A DNA stretch of 64,000 nt from Leifsonia sp. AG29 (GTDB taxonomy: Bacteria > Actinomycetota > Actinomycetes > Actinomycetales > Microbacteriaceae), in the NCBI RefSeq assembly GCF_009765225.1, contig NZ_VMSF01000001.1:1-64000 (forward strand), in the 5' to 3' direction. The notes below the pieces were generated by a model, which did not search any database, was not told the DNA's origin, and saw only the letters and a list, made by a program, of their open reading frames with translations. Each line of letters opens with the position of its first letter. Within the stretch, counting starts at the first letter, position 1. Below are positions 7,909 through 15,077 of this stretch, one piece after another. The position numbers and the translations under genes were made by a program.

Positions 7909-9351
7909 TCAGACGGATGAGCGAGGAGGGGCGGCAATCACCTGGAGCTCCGTGAAGCTGTAGTAGCCCCACGGGCCGTTTTCCACACCGAGACCGCTCG
8001 ACTTGTGTCCGCCGAACGGGAGATGGGGCAGAACCGCGCGGCCGTGCTGGTTGATCGCCACCTGACCCGCGTCGATCTGACCTGCCAGTGCCGCCGCGTG
8101 GTCGAGGTCTTGTGACCAGACTGACGCTGTCAGACCGTACTCGCTCGCGTTCGCGCGGCGGATCACGTCCTCCTCGTCCCTGAACGACAGCACCGGGAGG
8201 ACCGGGCCGAACTGCTCCTCTGCGACAACACGGAAGTCGTCGGTGACGCCGTCCAGCACGGTGGGCCGGTAGAAGTAGCCGGGTCCGTTCAGGGCCTCCC
8301 CGCCGGCGACTACGCGCGCACCTCGGGCTCTGGCGTCGTCGACCAGACCCTTCACACGCTCGAACTGCGGGCGATTGTTGATCGGCCCCAACTCGACGTC
8401 CTCCTCGAAGCCGTCGCCGACGCGGACGCTTTTGGCCAGCTCGCCCAAGGCCGCTACGAGCTGCGGCTGGATCGACTCGTGGGCGTAGACGCGCTTGACC
8501 GCGAGGCAGATCTGGCCGTTGTTCGCGAACGCGCTCCAGAACAGACTGGAAGCGATCTGCTCGACATCGACGTCGGGGAGGATCACGGCAGGGTCGTTCC
8601 CGCCGAGCTCGAGGGTTACGCGCTTGAGGTCGGGAGCCGCAGCTGAGGCGACCTTGCGTCCCACCGCGGTTGAACCGGTGAAACTCACCTTGCGCGGGAC
8701 AGCATGCGACACCATGGCCGAGCCGAGCGGCTCCAGGCCGGTGACGACGTTGAGCACGCCATCCGGAAGGATGCCGCGAAGCACTTCACCCAGAGCTAGC
8801 GTCGCCATCGGAGTGTAGGGCGACGGCTTGACGACCAGAGTATTGCCAGCCCGCAAGGCCGGCGCGATCTTCCACATCGCGAGAGTGATCGGGAAGTTCC
8901 ATGGAGTGATAGCGCTGACTGCGCCGAGGGGCTTGCGGATCACCTCTTCGTAGGCTTCGGCGTCGTCGCGGATCACTTCGCGCGGGATCTCGAGATCGGC
9001 GAAGTAACGCAGCCAGTGCGCAGCAATGAGGAACTCGCCCCGTGCATCGGACAAGGGCTTCCCCTGCTCCGTCGTGAGGATAGGAGCGAGGTGGTCCGCC
9101 TCTGCTTCGATGACATCCGCCGCGCGACGCATGGCCTCGCGGCGGGCGTCGTCATCGCGCTTCCAGGTGTCGAACGCTGCCGCGGCGCCAGCGAACACTT
9201 CGTCGAGTTGCCCCGGAAGAACGGATGGGGCCCGTCCGAAGACTTCACCGGTGGCCGGGTTGATCACGTCGAACCCGTCGGCCGTAGCGAGTGCGTTGCC
9301 TTGGGAGGTCGCGGTCCAGACGCGTGCTGTGGTGTCGATGCTCATAGCCAT
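7909..9351 (-). CDS. NAD(P)-dependent aldehyde dehydrogenase
   Basis: A full-length 480-residue ALDH-superfamily enzyme. It has ITPWNFP (148-154), Lys175, the FTGSTAVG loop (224-231), general base Glu248 in LELGGND and nucleophile Cys282 in NGQICLA. It oxidises an aldehyde to a carboxylic acid in the cytoplasm. It is the last gene of the operon P450 - alcohol dehydrogenase - ALDH, 7 bases after the alcohol dehydrogenase. RBS GAAAGAGG supports ATG 9351. The order suggests that it completes CH3 to CH2OH to CHO to COOH oxidation of the P450 substrate. Confidence 0.9.
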   Translation of the reverse strand: MAMSIDTTARVWTATSQGNALATADGFDVINPATGEVFGRAPSVLPGQLDEVFAGAAAAFDTWKRDDDARREAMRRAADVIEAEADHLAPILTTEQGKPLSDARGEFLIAAHWLRYFADLEIPREVIRDDAEAYEEVIRKPLGAVSAITPWNFPITLAMWKIAPALRAGNTLVVKPSPYTPMATLALGEVLRGILPDGVLNVVTGLEPLGSAMVSHAVPRKVSFTGSTAVGRKVASAAAPDLKRVTLELGGNDPAVILPDVDVEQIASSLFWSAFANNGQICLAVKRVYAHESIQPQLVAALGELAKSVRVGDGFEEDVELGPINNRPQFERVKGLVDDARARGARVVAGGEALNGPGYFYRPTVLDGVTDDFRVVAEEQFGPVLPVLSFRDEEDVIRRANASEYGLTASVWSQDLDHAAALAGQIDAGQVAINQHGRAVLPHLPFGGHKSSGLGVENGPWGYYSFTELQVIAAPPRSSV

Positions 9352-9358
9352 GCCTCTT

Positions 9359-10444
9359 TCAGTTCATCAGCAGGACGGGCTTGACCGTCTTGCCTGAGAT
9401 GGAATCCGCCTCCGCCTGGTTCACGGCGGCGAGGGGATAGGTGGTGATCAACTTCTCGAAGGGGAACCTTCCGGCGCGCCACTCCTCTATGAGGCGTGGC
9501 AGGAGGAGTTGGGGAATGGCGCCTCCTTCCAGAGCGAAGGTGACGGTCCGGCCGGTGAGCGCCGAGGGATGGATGTCGAGCCGGCCGGCGCCTGCGCCCA
9601 CGAGGACCGCCTTGCCCGGTCTGCGCAGAACCGCGATCGCGGTGCCGATGAGGGCCGTCACCGACGTCGTCTCAAACGAGAAGTCGACGCCATCCGCACC
9701 GTTCCTGATAGCGGATGCCAGGTCTTCGGCGTCGCCCCGGATCGTGCGCGTCGCGCCCAGCTCCTCGGCCAGCGCGAGCCGGGATTCGTGGAGATCCACG
9801 ACAACGATGTCGCGGGCGCCGGCGATCTTCGCCGCCATGACGGCGGCCAGTCCGACGGCGCCCGCTCCGAGCACCGCCAGGCTCTGCCCCGGCCGGAGCC
9901 TCATCGCGTTGAACACCGATCCGGCTCCGGTCTGCAGACCGCAACCGAGCGGTCCGACCACTTCGAGCGGAACATCGTCGGGAACGACGACGATGTTCCG
10001 CTCGGTCGCGATCGCGTACTCGGCGAATGACGACTGCCCGAACCACCGATTGGCGACGTCCGCGCCCGCCTGGTCGACCGCCGAGAGAGTGCCGTCCGCC
10101 CGGGCGCCCGTGACGTTGCGCACCTCGAACTGCACGCAATACGCCGGATTGCCTGCGAGGCATGATCGGCACCATCCACAAGCGTCGAAGCTCAGCGCGA
10201 CATGGTCGCCGGGCTTCGTTTGCGTGACCGCATTCCCGACCGCTTCGACGACCCCGGACCCTTCGTGTCCGAGGATGATCGGCCGGAATCCCGCTGCAAG
10301 CGCGGGATTGCGCATTATGAGGTCGGTGTGGCACATCCCGCTGGCGACGACCCGGACCAGGACCTCGTCGGGCCGGAGTTCGCCGAGGTGGATCTCCTCG
10401 ATCTCGAAGGGCCGGTCGGTCGCCCGAAGAACTGCGGCGCGCAT
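9359..10444 (-). CDS. Zinc-dependent alcohol dehydrogenase (MDR, aryl-alcohol type)
   Basis: The 361-residue protein has catalytic zinc ligands Cys38 and His60-Glu61 (GHEGSG) and the structural zinc set Cys89, Cys92, Cys95 and Cys103. Its Rossmann motif is LGAGAVGLAA near residue 190, and the following VVVD Asp indicates NAD. It resembles benzyl/aryl-alcohol and geraniol dehydrogenases. The ATG overlaps the P450 stop by one base (TGATG), so the two are translationally coupled. Likely role: oxidation of the alcohol made by the P450. Confidence 0.88.
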   Translation of the reverse strand: MRAAVLRATDRPFEIEEIHLGELRPDEVLVRVVASGMCHTDLIMRNPALAAGFRPIILGHEGSGVVEAVGNAVTQTKPGDHVALSFDACGWCRSCLAGNPAYCVQFEVRNVTGARADGTLSAVDQAGADVANRWFGQSSFAEYAIATERNIVVVPDDVPLEVVGPLGCGLQTGAGSVFNAMRLRPGQSLAVLGAGAVGLAAVMAAKIAGARDIVVVDLHESRLALAEELGATRTIRGDAEDLASAIRNGADGVDFSFETTSVTALIGTAIAVLRRPGKAVLVGAGAGRLDIHPSALTGRTVTFALEGGAIPQLLLPRLIEEWRAGRFPFEKLITTYPLAAVNQAEADSISGKTVKPVLLMN

Positions 10445-11748
10445 CAGGCGGCAATCCGAACCGGAAGGCGCTTCACACCGTTTATGAAGTCGCTTCGCAG
10501 CAGTTCCGGCTCACCGACCTCCATGTCGGGGAGACGCGTGAGGATTTGCTTGAACAGCGCCCGCAGCTGAGCCTTTGCGACGCCGTTGCCGAGGCAGTAG
10601 TGCACTCCTCCGCCGCCGAAGCCGACGTGAGAGACCGGCCGACGACGGATGTCGAACCGGTGCGCGTCCGGCCACGAATCCTCATCACGGTTGCCCGAGC
10701 AATAGAACAGCAGCACCTTGTCACCGCGCTCGATGTGCTGGCCCCGGATCTCCACATCCTGGAGGGCGGTGCGGGCGAACTGGAGGACGGGCGACGCGTG
10801 CCGCACGAACTCTTCGATTGAGGCGGCGATCCGGCCGTCGAAATCCTCGATAAGCCACTGGCGCTGGTCCGGGTTGCGCCAGAGCGAGACGACCGTGCGC
10901 GTCGTCGTCTGCTTGGTCGTGTCGTTCCCGGCGACGCTCAGAAGCAGCATCATCGAGCCGATCTCCGCTTCGTTCAGCGGCCGTCCGTCGGGCTGGAAGT
11001 TGGCTAGTGCTGTCGCGATGTCGCTCGCCGGGTGCGTGCGTCGATGCTCGACGATGTCGACGCCGATCTGGGTCAGGATGCGGGTCTGCTCGAGGATGTA
11101 CTCCTGGGGGTTCGCGAGCTCGGCCACGAATTCTGGATCCGCGGCACCGACGACGTTGTCTCCGGCGTGGGCGAACGTCTGGACGAGGCTCTCGGGCACA
11201 CCGACGAGATCGGCCACCGTCAGCATGGGCAGCTTCGCGGAGACATCCCGGACGAAGTCGAACTCGCCTCCGCCGGCGACCGCGTCCACGATCTGCTCGG
11301 CGCGCTCGGTGATCTTCTCGGTCAGGCGAGCCACCGCCTTCGGGGTGAACGCGGCACTCATGATCTGGCGGTACCGCGTGTGGTCGGGCGGATCCATCGT
11401 GAGGAATGTGGGAGTCGTCTCGAATCGCGGATCGACCGCGTGGAACGAGATCCCGCCGTTCCGGGTGTCGGAGCTGAAGATGCCGTGGTTCTGGCTGGCG
11501 AACGAGATGTCCTCTTTCTTGGTGAGTGCCCAGAAGCCTGCGGGTTGGTATTCCTCGGCGACCTCGGGGGTGTTGCGGCGAGGGTGCCAGCTGACGGGGG
11601 CGGTCTTGCGAAGGCGCGCGAACGTTTCGTCTCGTACGTCAAACGGCTGGTCCCAGAACGTGTCTGAGCTGATGTCTTCGTCGGTCGTGATCGGGTGCTC
11701 GCGAGAGAATGGGCGCGATTCATTGGGGGTTATCAGGGTCACGGTCAT
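10444..11748 (-). CDS. Bacterial class I cytochrome P450
   Basis: The 434-residue soluble P450 has an I-helix AGNDTT (273-278), ExxR (Glu313-Arg316) and haem loop FGGGGVHYCLG with axial Cys385. The sequence FLTMDPPDHTRYR and overall style suggest the CYP108/CYP125-like branch that hydroxylates terpenes or sterols; this is an impression, not an alignment. Electrons would come from the neighbouring ferredoxin and reductase. It is the first gene of its operon, with a GTATAC palindrome and a TTGACA promoter upstream. Confidence 0.9.
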   Translation of the reverse strand: MTVTLITPNESRPFSREHPITTDEDISSDTFWDQPFDVRDETFARLRKTAPVSWHPRRNTPEVAEEYQPAGFWALTKKEDISFASQNHGIFSSDTRNGGISFHAVDPRFETTPTFLTMDPPDHTRYRQIMSAAFTPKAVARLTEKITERAEQIVDAVAGGGEFDFVRDVSAKLPMLTVADLVGVPESLVQTFAHAGDNVVGAADPEFVAELANPQEYILEQTRILTQIGVDIVEHRRTHPASDIATALANFQPDGRPLNEAEIGSMMLLLSVAGNDTTKQTTTRTVVSLWRNPDQRQWLIEDFDGRIAASIEEFVRHASPVLQFARTALQDVEIRGQHIERGDKVLLFYCSGNRDEDSWPDAHRFDIRRRPVSHVGFGGGGVHYCLGNGVAKAQLRALFKQILTRLPDMEVGEPELLRSDFINGVKRLPVRIAA

Positions 11749-11805
11749 GCTCCGGGTCGTTGTGGGTGACTACGAGCGCGTATGCGCTCCGTTGTGTGGG
11801 CGTTA

Positions 11806-11831
11806 CAGTGTATTTGTATACAGAGACACTG
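11806..11831. promoter_or_regulatory. GTATAC-centred operator of the P450 operon
   Basis: GTATAC (11816-11821) is the centre of a 26-base dyad. CAGTGT (11806-11811) and ACACTG (11826-11831) are exactly symmetric about the same point, and the T and A flanking GTATAC also pair. It lies where transcription from the 11839-11866 promoter should start. This is a typical place and shape for a GntR/FCD operator. Confidence 0.7.
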
Positions 11832-11838
11832 CAGCGTG

Positions 11839-11866
11839 AGCGTACTCAGCTCTAGTTGGGTGTCAA
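11839..11866 (-). promoter_or_regulatory. Probable promoter of the P450 operon
   Basis: On the minus strand, TTGACA (11866-11861) is followed after 16 bases by TACGCT (11844-11839). The -35 is perfect and the -10 is moderate. The GTATAC dyad begins right downstream. Confidence 0.45.
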
Positions 11867-11899
11867 GCAGGGATTTGTTTACCCTGCTCCTTTCGTTTC

Positions 11900-11905
11900 G
11901 TATAC
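11900..11905. promoter_or_regulatory. Second GTATAC site upstream of the P450 operon
   Basis: TTCGTATACAG contains the same GTATAC core 84 bases upstream of the main dyad. Outer arms are not symmetric, so it may be a weaker or auxiliary site. Confidence 0.4.
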
Positions 11906-11986
11906 AGTTCGCTCCTGATGTCGCTGCAGGCCTGGGCGACGAGGCCCTGCGGCCGGGCTGTGTTTGGGGGCGTGGGGGTCGTCCGT

Positions 11987-13219
11987 TCAGGAGCTGGCGC
12001 CTACGGCGTGGGCGTGCCGCGTCTCTTCGATCAGAGAGAGTGCGTCCTCAACAGTGCCCCGTAGCTGGATGACACGGCGCAGCTTCATCACTTTCCGCTG
12101 CTCGTTGAGCGCGGCCGCACCGACGAGCCGGTCGCCGGTGCGGTACAGAGCGATGAATCGGTCGCGCTCCGGATCTCCCGACGCGAAGTTGACGCTCTCC
12201 GCGACGGCACTTCCCACGAACTGGATACGGCTGCCGTACCAGTCGCTCCAGAAGTAGGGCACCGTCTCGAAGGCAGCGCGCTTCTCTGGAGCGACGGCGT
12301 TGATCCCCGCGCGGGCGCCCTGATCGGCGGCACTGGTCCAGTTTTCCAAGCGCATGGTGGTGTCCATCAGTCGGTTCGGCCAATGGGCGACATCGCCCGC
12401 CGCATAAACGCCGGGGATCGACGACTCAAGATACTCGTCGCAGACGACGCCTCCGTCATCCGGGTTCAGTTCGATCCCGGATGACGCGAGCCACCCCGTG
12501 GCCGGCGCCGCCCCGATGCCGACCACCACCAGATCGGCGGGTATCCGCTCCCCGTCGGCGAGTACCACCTCGCGCACCCGGTCGACGCCCGCGATCTCGG
12601 TGATTCGGGCACTGCGGACGAGGCGTACGCCGTTGCGGTCGTGCAGGCTCGAAAGGGCGGCGCCTACCACCTCGCCGACTGCGCGTACCAGCGGGACCGG
12701 GGCGGCCTCGAGAATGGTCACCGTAGCGCCCTTTTCGTGGGCGGACGAGGCGATTTCGGAACCGATGAAGCCGGCGCCGATGATCACGACGTCGACCCCG
12801 TCGTGTAGCATCTCTCGAAGCTCGAGGGCATCGTCGAGGGTGCGGAGCGTGACCACTCCAGGAAGTTTCGGGACCCCCGGCAGTCTGCGCGGTGTCGCGC
12901 CGGTTGCCACGATCAACGTGTCGAACGGCACGCGTTCCCCCGTGGATAGCACGACCTCGCGAGCCTCCGCGTCGAGCCTGTCGACGCGCGTGGACAGCCG
13001 CAGCGTTATGCCCAGGTCCCGGAGCTCTTCCGCGGTCGCGTAGAAGTCCGGCTGTCCGTCTGCTGCAAGGTACGCCTTCGAGAGCGGGGGCCGGTCGTAG
13101 GGGAGGTGCGCCTCGTCTCCGATCAGCGCGATGTCGCCCTCGAAGCGCTCCCGACGAGCGGCCTGAGCGGCGCGAAGGCCGGCCAAAGAGGCGCCGACGA
13201 TAACGAGCCCGCCGCTCAT
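11987..13219 (-). CDS. Ferredoxin reductase (NAD(P)H/FAD-dependent)
   Basis: The 410-residue protein has an FAD-binding GASLAGLRAA motif (9-18), an NAD(P)H-binding IIGAGFIGSE motif near 145, the second FAD motif VYAAGDVA near 270 and a Reductase_C-type C-terminal domain. It transfers electrons from NAD(P)H to the ferredoxin encoded just upstream. Its ATG overlaps the ferredoxin stop by one base. Together with the ferredoxin it forms the redox chain for the P450 at 10444. Confidence 0.9.
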   Translation of the reverse strand: MSGGLVIVGASLAGLRAAQAARRERFEGDIALIGDEAHLPYDRPPLSKAYLAADGQPDFYATAEELRDLGITLRLSTRVDRLDAEAREVVLSTGERVPFDTLIVATGATPRRLPGVPKLPGVVTLRTLDDALELREMLHDGVDVVIIGAGFIGSEIASSAHEKGATVTILEAAPVPLVRAVGEVVGAALSSLHDRNGVRLVRSARITEIAGVDRVREVVLADGERIPADLVVVGIGAAPATGWLASSGIELNPDDGGVVCDEYLESSIPGVYAAGDVAHWPNRLMDTTMRLENWTSAADQGARAGINAVAPEKRAAFETVPYFWSDWYGSRIQFVGSAVAESVNFASGDPERDRFIALYRTGDRLVGAAALNEQRKVMKLRRVIQLRGTVEDALSLIEETRHAHAVGASS

Positions 13220-13425
13220 CAGGCCGCTGTCCCCGCTGCGTGCAGCCTGAGCGCTGCGGCCGGGCAGGAGCGCACGGCCTCTTCGGCGGCGGAGAGCTCG
13301 TCCTCGCTCACTTCCGCCTTCATGATGACGAGCGCGCCGTTGTCTCCGACTTCGAACCGCGCCGGGTCCAAAGACTCACAAATTCCGATGCCGGTGCACC
13401 GGCCGCGGTCGACGATGATCTCCAT
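13219..13425 (-). CDS. 3Fe-4S ferredoxin, P450 partner
   Basis: The 68-residue protein starts at ATG 13425 with RBS GGAGG; the longer open frame upstream has no support. Cluster ligands are Cys10, Cys16 and Cys54-Pro55. The middle Cys of the usual CxxCxxC pattern is absent, giving the CX5C spacing of 3Fe-4S ferredoxins that serve actinobacterial P450s. It is first in an operon with the reductase, 50 bases downstream of a GTATAC site. Confidence 0.9.
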   Translation of the reverse strand: MEIIVDRGRCTGIGICESLDPARFEVGDNGALVIMKAEVSEDELSAAEEAVRSCPAAALRLHAAGTAA

Positions 13426-13476
13426 TGATTCCTCCGTTGAGGTTCTATCGGGTCGCTTCAGCGCGATCACCGAATT

Positions 13477-13482
13477 GTATAC
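13477..13482. promoter_or_regulatory. GTATAC site before the ferredoxin operon
   Basis: TTGTATACAC has the GTATAC core with T/A flanks, 52 bases before the ferredoxin start. It repeats the motif found before the P450 and HtaA genes. Confidence 0.5.
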
Positions 13483-13559
13483 ACACGCGCCCTGATTCTG
13501 CATAAAGAGGTCATCGGAATGACTTTCTGCATGCAATCGGCTTCGATGGGGCTTGATTG

Positions 13560-13585
13560 GGCAACGTTGCCATGGTTGTATACAA
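13560..13585. promoter_or_regulatory. Two adjacent palindromes between ferredoxin and HtaA genes
   Basis: GGCAACGTTGCC (13560-13571) and TTGTATACAA (13576-13585) are perfect palindromes separated by 4 bases. The second is the best match to the GntR/FCD-type GTATAC motif in the window. They lie in the divergent region between the ferredoxin operon and the HtaA gene. Confidence 0.55.
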
Positions 13586-13620
13586 GAACCGCCCGCGGCG
13601 AGGCAGGCGAAGGAGTTGAC

Positions 13621-13656
13621 GTGAAGGCACATGAGAGTCGGGGGCGGTGGCGATGA
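13621..13656 (+). CDS. Possible 11-residue leader peptide before the HtaA gene
   Basis: A GTG at 13621 follows a strong AAGGAG 5 bases upstream. It reads VKAHESRGRWR and stops with a TGA that overlaps the ATG of the HtaA gene (ATGA). Either this is a translationally coupled leader, or the real start is this GTG and a frame error lies between. The HtaA ATG has only a weaker G-rich site of its own. Confidence 0.35.
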   Translation: MKAHESRGRWR

Positions 13657-14162
13657 CCGAACCCCAGCCACCCCTCCACGCCCTGGCTTGGGGGGTGAAG
13701 CACTCGTTTCTCGTCTACGTGGCGGCCGTCGGCGGGAACGTTGTCACCGATGGAGGCGCGGAGGCCAGCGCGGAGGAATTCCGGTTCCCGTTCGTCGGAG
13801 AGGGCGCGCCCGGTGAATACCGGTTCGCCGGCCGCATCCGGTTCAGGGCACACGACGGCTTGCTCGACGTGACCATCCGAGACCCGTGGGTGCGTAAAAC
13901 TCCGGTGTCCACCCAGGTTTCGGTAAGTGACGGCTCGCAACGGTTCGTCGTCGCAGTCGGTCCAGCCTTTTCGGGGCAAGAGCTGAGTGCAGTGCCGCTG
14001 CAGCTCAGCGAGCGTGGAACGGGGCTGTTCCACAACACTTATCCTGCATTCACCGACATGGACTCGGTCCGATTCATCCGACCAAGCCATGATTCGCGGG
14101 GAGGCACCCACACCCGCTTCCCCCGCCCAAGCGTCATAGAGAAGGATGAAGTGCTGAGCTAA
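13653..14162 (+). CDS. HtaA-domain protein (haem-binding domain family)
   Basis: The 169-residue protein matches the HtaA domain pattern. It opens with LAWGVKHSFLVYV, followed by EEFRFPFVG, then FAGRIRFRAHDGLLDVTI and a conserved beta-rich tail. HtaA domains bind haem in corynebacterial surface proteins. Here there is one domain, no signal peptide and no C-terminal anchor, so it is predicted cytoplasmic. It is divergent from the ferredoxin operon and shares the GTATAC control region, which suggests a role linked to the haem-containing P450. That role is inference. Confidence 0.7.
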   Translation: MTEPQPPLHALAWGVKHSFLVYVAAVGGNVVTDGGAEASAEEFRFPFVGEGAPGEYRFAGRIRFRAHDGLLDVTIRDPWVRKTPVSTQVSVSDGSQRFVVAVGPAFSGQELSAVPLQLSERGTGLFHNTYPAFTDMDSVRFIRPSHDSRGGTHTRFPRPSVIEKDEVLS

Positions 14163-14229
14163 AAGGTGATCGGACTTCGCAGCTTCGTCGGGCGTCGTTT
14201 TCGTCGCGACGACCTATCGGGGTGCGAAA

Positions 14230-14302
14230 GCGGGTGCCCGCAGACTGCAGGAGGCCGTGGCACAGCGGCGGTTAGGACTCCTTCTCAGTAACGGGCACCC
14301 GC
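14230..14302. repeat. Long-spaced inverted repeat
   Basis: GCGGGTGCCCG (14230-14240) and CGGGCACCCGC (14292-14302) are perfect 11-base inverted copies 51 bases apart. The interval has no gene. They may form an RNA stem after the HtaA gene or be relics of an element's ends; the sequence does not decide. Confidence 0.4.
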
Positions 14303-14462
14303 AGGTGAAGGCGGCACGGACCGAGGTGTGACCTCCAGAAGGGCCGAGTCACCGCGCGAGGGCCCACCGCCAGGCGCGTCCTGCAGTGCGCCGACAACGG
14401 CGCCGACCGCGCCGGAGAGGTCGCCGAGCTCGGCGACCGCGAGTCGCGGCCGGAGGGTGTGG
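14285..14462 (-). pseudogene. ROK-family C-terminal remnant
   Basis: The minus-strand frame ending at the TGA 14285-14287 contains RPRLAVAELGDLSGAVGAVV. This resembles the conserved C-terminal LGD-xAGxxGA segment of ROK sugar kinases and repressors. About 55 residues remain of an expected 300-400. The LacI remnant immediately upstream suggests a lost sugar-regulation locus next to the decayed GH13 gene. Confidence 0.4.
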
Positions 14463-14464
14463 GG

Positions 14465-14747
14465 ACTTCAGGCGCCAGCGCCGGTGCTCTCGCGGATGCA
14501 CACCCCCCGGTCGCCGCCGAGCTCGCAGCCCCCTGCTTATGGGCTCGTATGTCTGGATGCTGAGCCGATGGGAGATCGTGAGTAGACCGTCGTTCACTCC
14601 GATGCGGCGGAGCAGATGCGGCGCAGAGCGAGATCGTCGAGCGCGCGAACCTTTGAGCCGGTCGAGTAACCGCGTTGCGCTCATTCCGACGGCGTCGATC
14701 ACGGTGATTTCGATACCGGCGTCAGAGGTGGCTGCTCGAGACAACAC
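14465..14747 (-). pseudogene. LacI-family C-terminal remnant
   Basis: Two minus-strand frames together look like the end of a LacI regulator. One contains VGMSATRLLDRLKGS, matching the helix-strand region. The other ends in VCIRESTGAGA, matching the conserved RESTAPP-type terminus. The N-terminal helix-turn-helix and effector domain are missing. Confidence 0.4.
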
Positions 14748-14769
14748 CAGGCTGTCAGCGGTCCTATGA

Positions 14770-15077
14770 TCGCGGCCAGAAACAGTTACCGGAATATTGA
14801 TGTTCCCTCATCCGTTAATCGGGAGGGCCCTCTCCGCGTGCTCTGCCCCTAGCTGCGGAACGACATTCGGTCCGCGACCGCGGCTGGGACCCCCGCATCC
14901 CCACCGCATAGACGAATGCAGCGGATGCGGCTTGCGGCCCCAGCGGCGAAATTGCTGATGGCGACGAAGAGGGCATCGGTGACCGCATAAGGTGCGGCAA
15001 CCGTGTCAGTGTCTCCGTCACCAAGGGGCTGGCGTCGGGGAAAGGCGCCACGAAGCGCTCAGACGTCGTAGCCAGGA
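14770..15077. other. Region without an intact gene
   Basis: Between the LacI/ROK remnants and the GH13-like pseudogene there are only short frames, one of them hydrophobic on the minus strand, with no family I can name. No clear repeat or hairpin is visible. Confidence 0.35.
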
